A stretch of DNA of 39,744 nucleotides, taken from an uncultured Limosilactobacillus sp. GTDB lineage: Bacteria; Bacillota; Bacilli; Lactobacillales; Lactobacillaceae. The notes beneath the pieces were generated by a model. The model made no database searches. It worked only from the letters and a program-made list of their open reading frames with translations, and had not been told where the DNA came from. The stretch's first letter is position 1; every line of letters starts with the position of its first letter. Positions 1 through 6,869 of this stretch are shown one piece after another. The translations under genes and the position numbers were made by a program. The stretch covers positions 1 to 39,744 of the forward strand of contig CALVGV010000021.1 in the NCBI GenBank assembly GCA_944327195.1, given 5' to 3'.

Positions 1-77
1 GTTGTGGTAACACCATTAAAGACCTTGATGGGTTTTTCTGTCCACTTAAATGTTCAACTTAAATTTTACAATCTGCC
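1..77 (-). mobile_element. Right-end fragment of an IS30-family element
   Basis: These 77 bases are identical, base for base, to positions 3345-3421, the right end of the complete IS30-family element in this window. They end in the same terminal repeat (CAATCTGCC reading outward). The element lies in the same orientation as the complete copy, with its transposase beyond the left edge. Whether that copy is intact cannot be seen. The flanking base content drops sharply to AT-rich DNA immediately after position 77. Confidence 0.9.
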
Positions 78-92
78 AAATCAATTAATTTA

Positions 93-1451
93 TTAGCGTG
101 AAACCTCGCCATTTTTGTTCTTCTCCATGTTCTTCGGTAAAACTTTTACACCATAAAAACGTTGATAAGCTGCATTAGGAAATGCTTTCGGATCACTAGA
201 TAATTCATAATAAGAACCAATAACAGAAAATTTACTACTAGGTACATAAAGGGGATCTAAATAAACAATCTTAACTCCCTTAGCTTTTTCCGCTTTAATT
301 GTATGATACCTTTCACTTAATTGATCATTAAAAATCATTGCTTCCTTAATACCACGATAGGCGGTACAGCTAGTAAAAATTATAAAAATAGATGTGCATG
401 AAATTAGAATTCCTTGCGTGCGACGATTCTTAGTAACATCGGGAATCAGTAACATCAATCCAATTATTAGCAAAACAACTGGTCCAAAGTATGTCCGGCC
501 AGTATCCATTCCCTCAGGTGATAAAATCATAACGAAGATTCCAGCAAGGCCACTAATAATAAAGGTTCCTGATTTTAATAAACGGGTATTATCTTTTATT
601 CCGCGATAATAGTATAAAAATACACTACTCAAGTAAGCGAGGACCACAAAAATTATAAAGATTACCAACAGGTGATTAGATAAAATATAATGGCAAATCC
701 GCGAAAGCCCTGCCACCGCGCGATTAAAAAGGCTCTCTTTTAAATAATCCGGATGTGTTGTTACCATTCGGGCATGATCACCCGGTGAGAAAACCAGTAT
801 AATTAACCCTAACAAATTGGCAACAACACCTGGACACTTATCCCATTGGATTCGTCGGTTTTTAATATAATCAATTAATAAATTCAGTAACGTTATCAAT
901 AATACCGCTCCAGAAGTGTTCTCATTCCCCCACCCAGCAATAAAGGCTAGAATTACTGAAATGCAAACATAAAGCGATTTAGAGCCCATATCGTCTTTAA
1001 AAAACCAGAATAAATACAAAAGCTCAATAATCCCCATTGCTAAATAATTACCAACACCTGCACGCCAAATGTAGACACTTCCAAAGTCTGGCACCATAAC
1101 TATTAAAAAAGCGGTAATCAAGATGATCTTACTTAAGAAAATTTCATTCCTACCATAAGCTCCAGCTAATTTGGAAATTAGCATAATTAATATAATAAAT
1201 AAAACTCCGGCAACAATACTAGATATCAACTGACCAGAGGAGGCTAAAAGACGTGAAAACGTCTGTCCCCAGAAACGACCGTTCCAGTTAAAATAATCTG
1301 AAATACTTCCATAAATAATAGCGTTAAATGAATTTAACGTTAAGTCTAAATCTTCGTCCATAAAAGGAGTTTTGTAACTAAATCCTGATATAAATACAAA
1401 AATAAAAAAGAAGTACACTGTAAGAAGTATTCTCTTCGTTTTAATATTCAT
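93..1451 (-). CDS. DUF6056-type polytopic membrane protein
   Basis: This is a 452-residue integral membrane protein with roughly 10-12 hydrophobic segments. After the first membrane segment (residues 7-25) comes an acidic motif MDEDLD at about residues 31-36, in the first extracytoplasmic loop. This layout is typical of DUF6056 and other GT-C-like glycan membrane proteins, which are often found in surface polysaccharide or glucosylation loci. The assignment is by overall pattern; the enzymatic activity is unknown. The start is set by a good ribosome site (GGAG, 6-7 bases before ATG). The coding sequence is clearly AT-rich with A/T-ending codons, unlike the GC-rich genes after 3437. It lies between two IS30 copies next to an acyltransferase remnant, which suggests acquisition by transfer or a relic of a variable surface locus. 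Confidence 0.7.
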   Translation of the reverse strand: MNIKTKRILLTVYFFFIFVFISGFSYKTPFMDEDLDLTLNSFNAIIYGSISDYFNWNGRFWGQTFSRLLASSGQLISSIVAGVLFIILIMLISKLAGAYGRNEIFLSKIILITAFLIVMVPDFGSVYIWRAGVGNYLAMGIIELLYLFWFFKDDMGSKSLYVCISVILAFIAGWGNENTSGAVLLITLLNLLIDYIKNRRIQWDKCPGVVANLLGLIILVFSPGDHARMVTTHPDYLKESLFNRAVAGLSRICHYILSNHLLVIFIIFVVLAYLSSVFLYYYRGIKDNTRLLKSGTFIISGLAGIFVMILSPEGMDTGRTYFGPVVLLIIGLMLLIPDVTKNRRTQGILISCTSIFIIFTSCTAYRGIKEAMIFNDQLSERYHTIKAEKAKGVKIVYLDPLYVPSSKFSVIGSYYELSSDPKAFPNAAYQRFYGVKVLPKNMEKNKNGEVSR

Positions 1452-1569
1452 ATTTTCTCCTCACTACTTTCAAAATTCTGAATTCCATCGTTATAACGGT
1501 TTGTATCTATCTTCCTAACCACAAAAGTAGACAAAAGCGCTCATTTAAGACCTGATAATAATGTCTTAA

Positions 1570-2366
1570 TTAAATTGATTTCTTACGTTTAGCAAACCAA
1601 TGTTGCCAGTAAATAACTAGTGCTAATAATACTAAATCTACAATTAATCTTACAATTACAGCAACTGGCCAAGATTGGATATAATCTCCCCAAATGACCC
1701 AATATAAGTCCAAATGATGAATACACAAAACTGCCAGCGTATGCTTCCCAACGGTTTGAAAGAACTCTGATACTTTCCCTGATGGGAGCAATTTAGCAAA
1801 AAAGGCAACAACAAATGTCCCACCGACTGCTTCGAAAATTGGTAGATATAATCCTGGATAGTGCCGCGTCGACAGCTCAATGTAAATTTTACAAATAAAG
1901 CAACCGGCCCATATTATAATAAGACCAGTAAAGACTAATTTATTCAAGCCGGTTAAATTATCAAAGTCAACGCTTTCCTTAATAAATGTACCAATCCACA
2001 TAAATAATGCTGCAATAGGCACAATATCCAGCGCTTGAGGCAAAAAATGCGCAAAATTTTGACACCATATCATAGACAAACCGGATAAAACAAATAAGAT
2101 TAAGCCAGAATAAATATCTGGTAACAAAACTTACAATAGATCAAACAGAAATTTAGACCAAAAGAAAACGAACATAAACCACATTACGCCGACACTCATT
2201 ACACCTAGCACTGGGACATTGGAGCCCCAGTAAATTCCCTTGATTAAACTTGGTCCAAACTCCTGTAATGTAAAATTAGAAAGTAAGGCTAAGTTTTCGA
2301 GCCCTAGTAAGAAGACCATTAGTACTGCTAATAGCCAAATTCGTTTAAACGACTTTTTTTGCTTGT
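1570..2366 (-). pseudogene. Acyltransferase-3 family membrane protein, disrupted
   Basis: The reading frame encodes repeated hydrophobic segments resembling the C-terminal two thirds of an acyltransferase-3 (OatA/WecH-like) membrane O-acyltransferase, which normally has about 330-350 residues and acylates cell-surface glycans. Two lesions are visible. An in-frame TAA at 2131-2133 separates the segment ending FDLL from the one starting VLLPD, in the same frame. The 5' end is cut at 2366 by the left end of the IS30 element: the frame stays open right up to the IS border and no start codon is left upstream of an internal ATG at 2317-2319. The N-terminal part that carries the family's catalytic histidine is gone, so activity is unlikely. 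It is AT-rich like the neighbouring DUF6056 gene. Confidence 0.75.
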
Positions 2367-2392
2367 GGCAGATTGCAAGAAATAACTTGAAC
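2367..2392. repeat. IS30 left terminal inverted repeat (IRL)
   Basis: The sequence begins GGCAGATTG and matches the outer end of the right repeat, with a further shared TAA-TTGAAC block about 20 bases in. The match to the right end is imperfect beyond the first nine bases. Confidence 0.8.
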
Positions 2393-2396
2393 GAAT

Positions 2397-3320
2397 TTAG
2401 TGACGTAGGTTAAGCAAGAAGATCTCGATTGGTGTATGCCAATTAAGACATTTAAGTGGCCGGAAATTCAAATACCAATTAATTTGAATCAGCTTGTGAT
2501 CGCTTAACTCTTCAATGGCTTGACCTTTGGGAATAAAGCGTCGTAAAACTCGGTTACGGTTCTCATTACTGCCGCGTTCATGTGGTGAATAAGCATGAGC
2601 AAAATAAACCGGAGTACCAGTTAGCTGCTCAATTGCCTGGTAGTTAGCGAACTCTTTACCATGATCTACGGTCAGCGTCTTGAGTTTGTCTTGAAGTTGA
2701 CTAGCTAGTTCAAGTACGGCTTGAGTCATGGACTGACTGTCGCGACCATGGAGCCGTTTAACAATTGTCAGGCGACTCTTACGCTCCACAAAAGTCGCCA
2801 CAGCTTGACCTTTACGTTTGCCAGAAAGTACGGTATCAGCTTCAAAGTGGCCGAATTCTTGGCGAGTTTCGACTTTATGAGGACGCTCCTCAATGGAGCG
2901 GCCGTGACTGAACGTACCACGCTTTTCTTTAGCACGATGACGACGAATTCCATGATCAGGCAAATCGGGTAACTGTACATCAAGCCATCCTTGATCAATC
3001 CAGTTATAGACCGTCTTGTAGGCAATCCCAACTACATGGGCAACTTGTTCAGGAGACCACTTCTGGACTTGAATCTTTTCCTCAATCAAGTGCTTAAGGC
3101 TTTTAGTGAGTGAAGACTTCCGCCCCCGTTGACTAACCTTGCGTTCAAAGTCAGTTTGCGCTAGTTCAGCTTGATACTCACCGTTGAGCCGGTGAAGTTC
3201 GTTAAAGACTGTGGTTTTACTAAAGCCTAAGTAATTAGCGATGTATCGTAAGGAACGTCCTTCATTATGAAGCGTTTCAATGACAACGCGGTTCTGGAAT
3301 GATAAAATAGTGGTGCCCAT
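2397..3320 (-). CDS. IS30-family transposase
   Basis: This 307-residue DDE transposase has the usual length for IS30-family enzymes. An N-terminal helix-turn-helix (residues about 15-45, IANYLGFSKTTVFNEL) is followed by a second DNA-binding region ending near the SPEQVA and KTVYNWI motifs. The catalytic core carries the first Asp in FEADTVLSG, the second in TVDHGKEF and the Glu in YSPHERGSNENRN, the pattern diagnostic of the family. The start ATG has an AAGGA ribosome site. No frameshift or stop is visible, so the element may still be active. It is transcribed in the same direction as the upstream permease and could receive readthrough from it. Confidence 0.95.
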   Translation of the reverse strand: MGTTILSFQNRVVIETLHNEGRSLRYIANYLGFSKTTVFNELHRLNGEYQAELAQTDFERKVSQRGRKSSLTKSLKHLIEEKIQVQKWSPEQVAHVVGIAYKTVYNWIDQGWLDVQLPDLPDHGIRRHRAKEKRGTFSHGRSIEERPHKVETRQEFGHFEADTVLSGKRKGQAVATFVERKSRLTIVKRLHGRDSQSMTQAVLELASQLQDKLKTLTVDHGKEFANYQAIEQLTGTPVYFAHAYSPHERGSNENRNRVLRRFIPKGQAIEELSDHKLIQINWYLNFRPLKCLNWHTPIEIFLLNLRH

Positions 3321-3395
3321 TAAGGTCCTTCTTTCTAATGGAATGTTGTGGTAACACCATTAAAGACCTTGATGGGTTTTTCTGTCCACTTAAAT

Positions 3396-3421
3396 GTTCA
3401 ACTTAAATTTTACAATCTGCC
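3396..3421. repeat. IS30 right terminal inverted repeat (IRR)
   Basis: Read inward from 3421, the sequence is GGCAGATTGTAAAATTTAAG and continues to GTTGAAC, the partner of the left repeat. An identical copy ends at position 77. Confidence 0.8.
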
Positions 3422-3436
3422 GTTTGCATTCATTGC

Positions 3437-4936
3437 TTAGTCGACCCCGTTGCGCTTGCCGGCTACTTGGTAGAAGAGGAAGGCAACTAGGGCGAAGAAG
3501 AACGGCCCGGCGATCGTCCAGAAGGCGGTCTCGTAGTCGTGTTCGATCAGCGGTTCGGCGAAGGTGAAGAGGATCCCGACCAGCAGGATCACTTCGACGA
3601 AGCAGACCAGAATCGTCGTCCAGGTGTGGTTCTTGAAGACCTCAAAGCTCTGCTCGTAGTGCTTCTTCTTGAAGAAGGGGAAGGCCCCGACCAAGAAGAG
3701 GTAGGGCGCCGTTGCCGACACGTTGGCCATGTCGGTCAGGATGGTATAGAAGCGCGAGGCGGCCGAGCCCCCGAAGGCAACCAGGAAGACGATCACGCAC
3801 ACGATGATCGCCTGGACCCACATGGCGTTGGCCGGCATCTCGGCCTTGTTGAGTTCGGTCAGCTTGGCCGGCCAGAGGCGCTTGTCGGAGCCGATGATGA
3901 AGGCCTTGATCGGCGAGTACATCAGGATGAAGAGGGCGCCGAGGAAGCCGGCGGTTTGCGCCAGGGCAACCGTCCGGGTCATGATTACCCCGAAGCTGGC
4001 CGCGGCGGCGTGGCTCCAACCGAGCGCGTTCCCCATCGCGATCCCCAGGTAGTTGAAGACGGCGTAGGTGACGTTCCCCAGGTTGACGCTCGAGCTGGTC
4101 ATTTGCGACTTGTAGTTGATCGACCAGCCCAGCATGAAGATCATCAACACGTAGGTGCCGATGGTGAAGACCGAGGCGATGATCAGGCCGCGCGGGAAGG
4201 TCTTTTCCGGTTGGTCCATGTTATCGGTGACCGAACCGAGCGATTCCATCCCCCCGTAGGCGAAGATGGCGTAGACGACGAAGGAAATCATCGCGATCGT
4301 CGTCTGGAAGGACGGGTTCGGCGAGGTCATGAAGTCGCTGGCCGAGTGAATCGGCTGGGCCAGCTGGAAGTGGTTGGCAAAGAGCACCACGAAGGAAACA
4401 ACGATGAAGATCACGTTGACGGCGATCGTCAGCACCCCACCGATCGAGCCGATCTTGGCGATGGCGTCCATCCCCCGCGAGCTCATGAAGGTGACCACCA
4501 GGATCATCACGACCCCGAGCAGGCCAATCGTTTGGGTCGAGTTGAGACCGAAGAGCGACCAGGAACCGGTCGTGTCCTTGCCGAAGATCAGGGCCGAGAA
4601 GGTGATCCAGACCCGGGAAGCGGTCGAGACCATCCAAACGATCCAGGAGGCCAACCACACGAAGGTCCCGATGAAGGCCATCCGCTCACCAATCGAGCCG
4701 GCCAGCCAGGAGTAAATCCCCCCCTTGGCGTCCTTGAAGGCCGAGCCGTACTCGGCCATCATCAGGCCACAGGGGAAGAAGAAGCAAATCCCGGCCAGGG
4801 CGTACCAGAAGATCGCCCCGTACCCCATCTGCAGGTAAGCGTTGGAGACGTTCCCAAAGCCGAAGATGGTGGTAATGATCATCGTGACCAAGCCGATGGT
4901 GGTAATTTTCTTGGCTTTGCCACTGTTTTCGTCCAT
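3437..4936 (-). CDS. yjeM: YjeM-like APC-family amino-acid permease
   Basis: This 499-residue amino acid-polyamine-organocation (APC) superfamily transporter has about 12 membrane segments. The N-terminus carries the family's unwound-helix region (IFGFGNVSNAY, residues about 24-34), followed by MMAEYGSAF and a GGIYSW motif. These match the YjeM branch, related to glutamate/GABA-type antiporters, rather than the AAT or LAT branches. The substrate cannot be read from the sequence. A promoter lies at 4993-5020 and an AAAGGATG ribosome site precedes the ATG. The 3' end is odd: the IS30 element starts 15 bp after the stop codon, so the native terminator is absent or displaced. It is GC-rich, like the core genome. 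Confidence 0.85.
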   Translation of the reverse strand: MDENSGKAKKITTIGLVTMIITTIFGFGNVSNAYLQMGYGAIFWYALAGICFFFPCGLMMAEYGSAFKDAKGGIYSWLAGSIGERMAFIGTFVWLASWIVWMVSTASRVWITFSALIFGKDTTGSWSLFGLNSTQTIGLLGVVMILVVTFMSSRGMDAIAKIGSIGGVLTIAVNVIFIVVSFVVLFANHFQLAQPIHSASDFMTSPNPSFQTTIAMISFVVYAIFAYGGMESLGSVTDNMDQPEKTFPRGLIIASVFTIGTYVLMIFMLGWSINYKSQMTSSSVNLGNVTYAVFNYLGIAMGNALGWSHAAAASFGVIMTRTVALAQTAGFLGALFILMYSPIKAFIIGSDKRLWPAKLTELNKAEMPANAMWVQAIIVCVIVFLVAFGGSAASRFYTILTDMANVSATAPYLFLVGAFPFFKKKHYEQSFEVFKNHTWTTILVCFVEVILLVGILFTFAEPLIEHDYETAFWTIAGPFFFALVAFLFYQVAGKRNGVD

Positions 4937-4992
4937 AATTGCAACATCCTTTCATGCTTGTATAAAAGGTAAATAATAATAAATTCTATCTA

Positions 4993-5020
4993 ATTATAAC
5001 CCCAAATTTGAAATTATCAA
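4993..5020 (-). promoter_or_regulatory. Promoter of the yjeM-like permease
   Basis: Read on the minus strand: -35 TTGATA (5015-5020), a 16-bp spacer and -10 TATAAT (4993-4998), about 60 bp upstream of the permease start. Confidence 0.75.
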
Positions 5021-5035
5021 GCCTTGACTTTGAAC

Positions 5036-5068
5036 AAAAAGGCGGCGGAAGCTCTTCCGCCGCCTTTT
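5036..5068. terminator. Bidirectional rho-independent terminator
   Basis: A 14-15-bp perfect stem (AAAAGGCGGCGGAAG and its complement) has a tiny loop and A/T tracts on both sides. It ends transcription of the ArsC-like gene, whose stop is about 40 bp away. Confidence 0.9.
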
Positions 5069-5107
5069 CATTCAGGATGTAACGTTTTAAGCAGAATAAA
5101 CTTGCAA

Positions 5108-5464
5108 CTAGAGCCACTCCTGCTCGTAGACTTCTTCCTTAAAGCCGCAGGTCACGTGGTCACCCTCGACCATCAGCGGCCGCTTGATCAGCTTGCCGTC
5201 GCTAGCCAAGAGGGCCGCCGCCTCTTTGACCGTCAGCTGGCCAAGCTTGTCCTTTAGCCCCTGCTGGCGGTAGTGCTGGCCGCTGGTGTTGAAGAAGTAG
5301 CGCAGGTTGCGGTCCGGGTTGGCCGTGATCCAGCGTTCGAGGTCCTCTGCCGCCGGGGGCGTTTCGACCAGGTCGATCTTCTTTACCTCCACTTGGTGAG
5401 CGGCCAGCCACTTGGCCGCCTTCTTGCAGGTGGAGCAGCGTGAATAACAATAAAAGGTGGGCAT
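5108..5464 (-). CDS. ArsC/Spx-fold protein, YusI/YffB-like
   Basis: This 118-residue thioredoxin-fold protein belongs to the ArsC family. It has a CxxC motif (C10-S-T-C13) near the N-terminus, the FFNTSG motif in the middle and LIKRPL followed by VGFKEE-type residues (here CGFKEE) near the end. This pattern matches Bacillus YusI and E. coli YffB more closely than the regulator Spx or true arsenate reductase. The biochemical role of this subgroup is poorly defined; a thiol-disulfide role is inferred from the CxxC. It lies 12 bp downstream of ypiA, probably in the same transcript, and is followed by the terminator at 5036-5068. Confidence 0.85.
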   Translation of the reverse strand: MPTFYCYSRCSTCKKAAKWLAAHQVEVKKIDLVETPPAAEDLERWITANPDRNLRYFFNTSGQHYRQQGLKDKLGQLTVKEAAALLASDGKLIKRPLMVEGDHVTCGFKEEVYEQEWL

Positions 5465-5476
5465 TGTGATTCCTCC

Positions 5477-6739
5477 TTAGTCGGCCAGTTGCTGGTCGAG
5501 TTCGTTCAGGTCCGGGTCGTCCGGGGCCAGGGTCAGGGCGTGGGCCAGGGTGTCTTCCAGCTGGTCCCAGTTGCCGCTCTCCCGGTAGAAGGTCAGCAGC
5601 TGCTTGAGGAAGGTCAGGTTGTCCCAGTAGGTTGGCCGGGCGTTTTCGTAGGCCGCCGCGGCCGCCGCAAAGTCCTCTCTTGCCTGCAGCGATTGGGCCA
5701 GGTTCCACTCCACCTGCGGGTCCTGGGCCGTCTTTTCCTCCGGCTTGAGGAGGGCCAGGTTGGCTTCGTGGTCGCCCTGGCTGAGGTAGTAGTTGCTGAG
5801 CTTGAGGGTGATCGCCAGGTTGTCCGGCGCCAGCTGGTGGGCCCTGGTCAGGTACTGGTCAACCAATTCCCCCTCCCCCAGCTTGCCGGCGATGTCGGCC
5901 GCCAGGGCGTAGAGCTGCTCGTTGTACTCGTCGACCCCCAGCCCCTCCTGGGCCGCCTTGAGGGCCTGGGAGAGGTGGTTCTCCTTCAGGTAGGCCTGGG
6001 CCAGCGCCGGGTAGGCAGAGGCGTACTGGGCGTCGTCTTCGATCAGTTCCTTTAGGGTGACGATCGCCGCCTTTTCCTGGTTGAGGTTGAGCTGGGTCAG
6101 CCCGGTCTGGAAGCGGATGTCGCTGGTCAAGTAGCCCGGCGCCACCTGTTGCAGGTAGCCCAGCGCCTGGTCGAACTTGCCGCTCTGGGCGTAGGCCATC
6201 CCCAGCCGGCCGGCGATGTCGACCCGGGCGAACTCGGCCACCCCCTGCTGGATCAGGGCGAAGTAGTAGTCGATCGCCTTGGAGAACTCGCCGGTCGAGT
6301 AGTAGAACTCGCCGAGGGCAAAGAGGACCGCCGGCTCCTCGGGGGCCAGCTGGTAGGCGGCGGTCAGCTTGGCCTCGCTGACCTCAAACTGTTCCTCGGT
6401 CTGGTAGAGGTCGGCCGCCACCAGGAGCGACTGCAGGTAGGCCGGCGAATCGGGGTGGACCTGGGTCAGGTAGGCCAGCGCCTCGTCGTTGTTGCCCTCG
6501 TCAACGGCGATCTCGGCCAGGCTGGTCTTCAGCTCGTCCTCGTCCGGGTAGCGCTCGAGGAGCTTGAGGTAGGTCCGCTGGGCCTGGTGCAAGAAGCCGA
6601 GGGCGTAGAGCTGCTCGGCCAGGTTGAAGAGCAGGTCGTCGTCGTCCTCGCGCAGGGCCCAGGCGAAGTCCTTCTTGGCCTCGTCCAGCTGCCCCAGCTC
6701 AATCGCGGTTAACATTTTTTCTGAATATGATTCGCTCAC
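5477..6739 (-). CDS. ypiA: TPR-repeat protein YpiA
   Basis: This 420-residue soluble protein is built almost entirely of tetratricopeptide repeats, seen as recurring A-LYALG, L-L-RYP and ALGEFYYSTGEFSKAIDYY-type helical pairs. It is acidic, with no signal peptide or membrane segment. The start is GTG at 6737-6739, chosen because GGGAGGAAC lies just upstream; longer frames would run through an untranslated hairpin. Length and neighbourhood (next to hup/der/rpsA/cmk) match Bacillus YpiA, a protein of uncertain function presumed to be a protein-interaction scaffold. A 10-bp GC hairpin sits immediately before the ribosome site, and a weak TACAAT -10 element is at 6794-6799. Confidence 0.85.
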   Translation of the reverse strand: MSESYSEKMLTAIELGQLDEAKKDFAWALREDDDDLLFNLAEQLYALGFLHQAQRTYLKLLERYPDEDELKTSLAEIAVDEGNNDEALAYLTQVHPDSPAYLQSLLVAADLYQTEEQFEVSEAKLTAAYQLAPEEPAVLFALGEFYYSTGEFSKAIDYYFALIQQGVAEFARVDIAGRLGMAYAQSGKFDQALGYLQQVAPGYLTSDIRFQTGLTQLNLNQEKAAIVTLKELIEDDAQYASAYPALAQAYLKENHLSQALKAAQEGLGVDEYNEQLYALAADIAGKLGEGELVDQYLTRAHQLAPDNLAITLKLSNYYLSQGDHEANLALLKPEEKTAQDPQVEWNLAQSLQAREDFAAAAAAYENARPTYWDNLTFLKQLLTFYRESGNWDQLEDTLAHALTLAPDDPDLNELDQQLAD

Positions 6740-6754
6740 AATGTTCCTCCCTAG

Positions 6755-6777
6755 GGTGGCGGCGGGCCGCCGCCACC
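6755..6777 (-). other. 5' UTR hairpin ahead of ypiA
   Basis: Perfect 10-bp stem GGTGGCGGCG/CGCCGCCACC with a 3-nt loop, ending about 4 nt before the ypiA ribosome site. There is no T-tract, so it is not a terminator for the upstream gene. Confidence 0.6.
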
Positions 6778-6824
6778 GAGATTGATAACTTCTATTGTAC
6801 CCGCTTTTTTGGTGGGCGGCCACG

Positions 6825-6854
6825 AAAAAGGGACCGGAAATTGCTTCCGGTCCC
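6825..6854 (-). terminator. Terminator of the HprK-like gene
   Basis: A 10-bp stem (GGGACCGGAA/TTCCGGTCCC) with a 5-nt loop is followed on the minus strand by TTTTT. It lies 15 bp after the stop of the upstream gene. Confidence 0.9.
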
Positions 6855-6869
6855 TGGTAAGCGCGATGA

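Larger units (their letters stand above)
2367..3421 (-). mobile_element. Complete IS30-family insertion sequence (ISLpl1-like)
   Basis: This 1055-bp element has one transposase gene and imperfect terminal inverted repeats beginning GGCAGATTG at both ends. The flanks show a possible 2-bp duplication (GT at 2365-2366 and GT at 3422-3423); no 3-bp duplication is present. It interrupts the acyltransferase gene on its left and lies only 15 bp beyond the stop codon of the amino-acid permease on its right, so it sits exactly at the junction between AT-rich accessory DNA and GC-rich core DNA. The size and transposase match the ISLpl1-like group common in lactobacilli; the exact name would need comparison with ISfinder. 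Confidence 0.9.

Noticed and set aside
394-609. Plus-strand 71-codon frame inside the DUF6056 gene
   Set aside because: Antisense shadow without a ribosome site or recognisable domain.
3539-4972. Long plus-strand open frame (477 codons) opposite the permease
   Set aside because: Composition is a charged Gly/Asp/Glu/Arg pattern typical of the antisense of a GC-rich membrane-protein gene; no ribosome site and no domain. The minus-strand permease explains the region.
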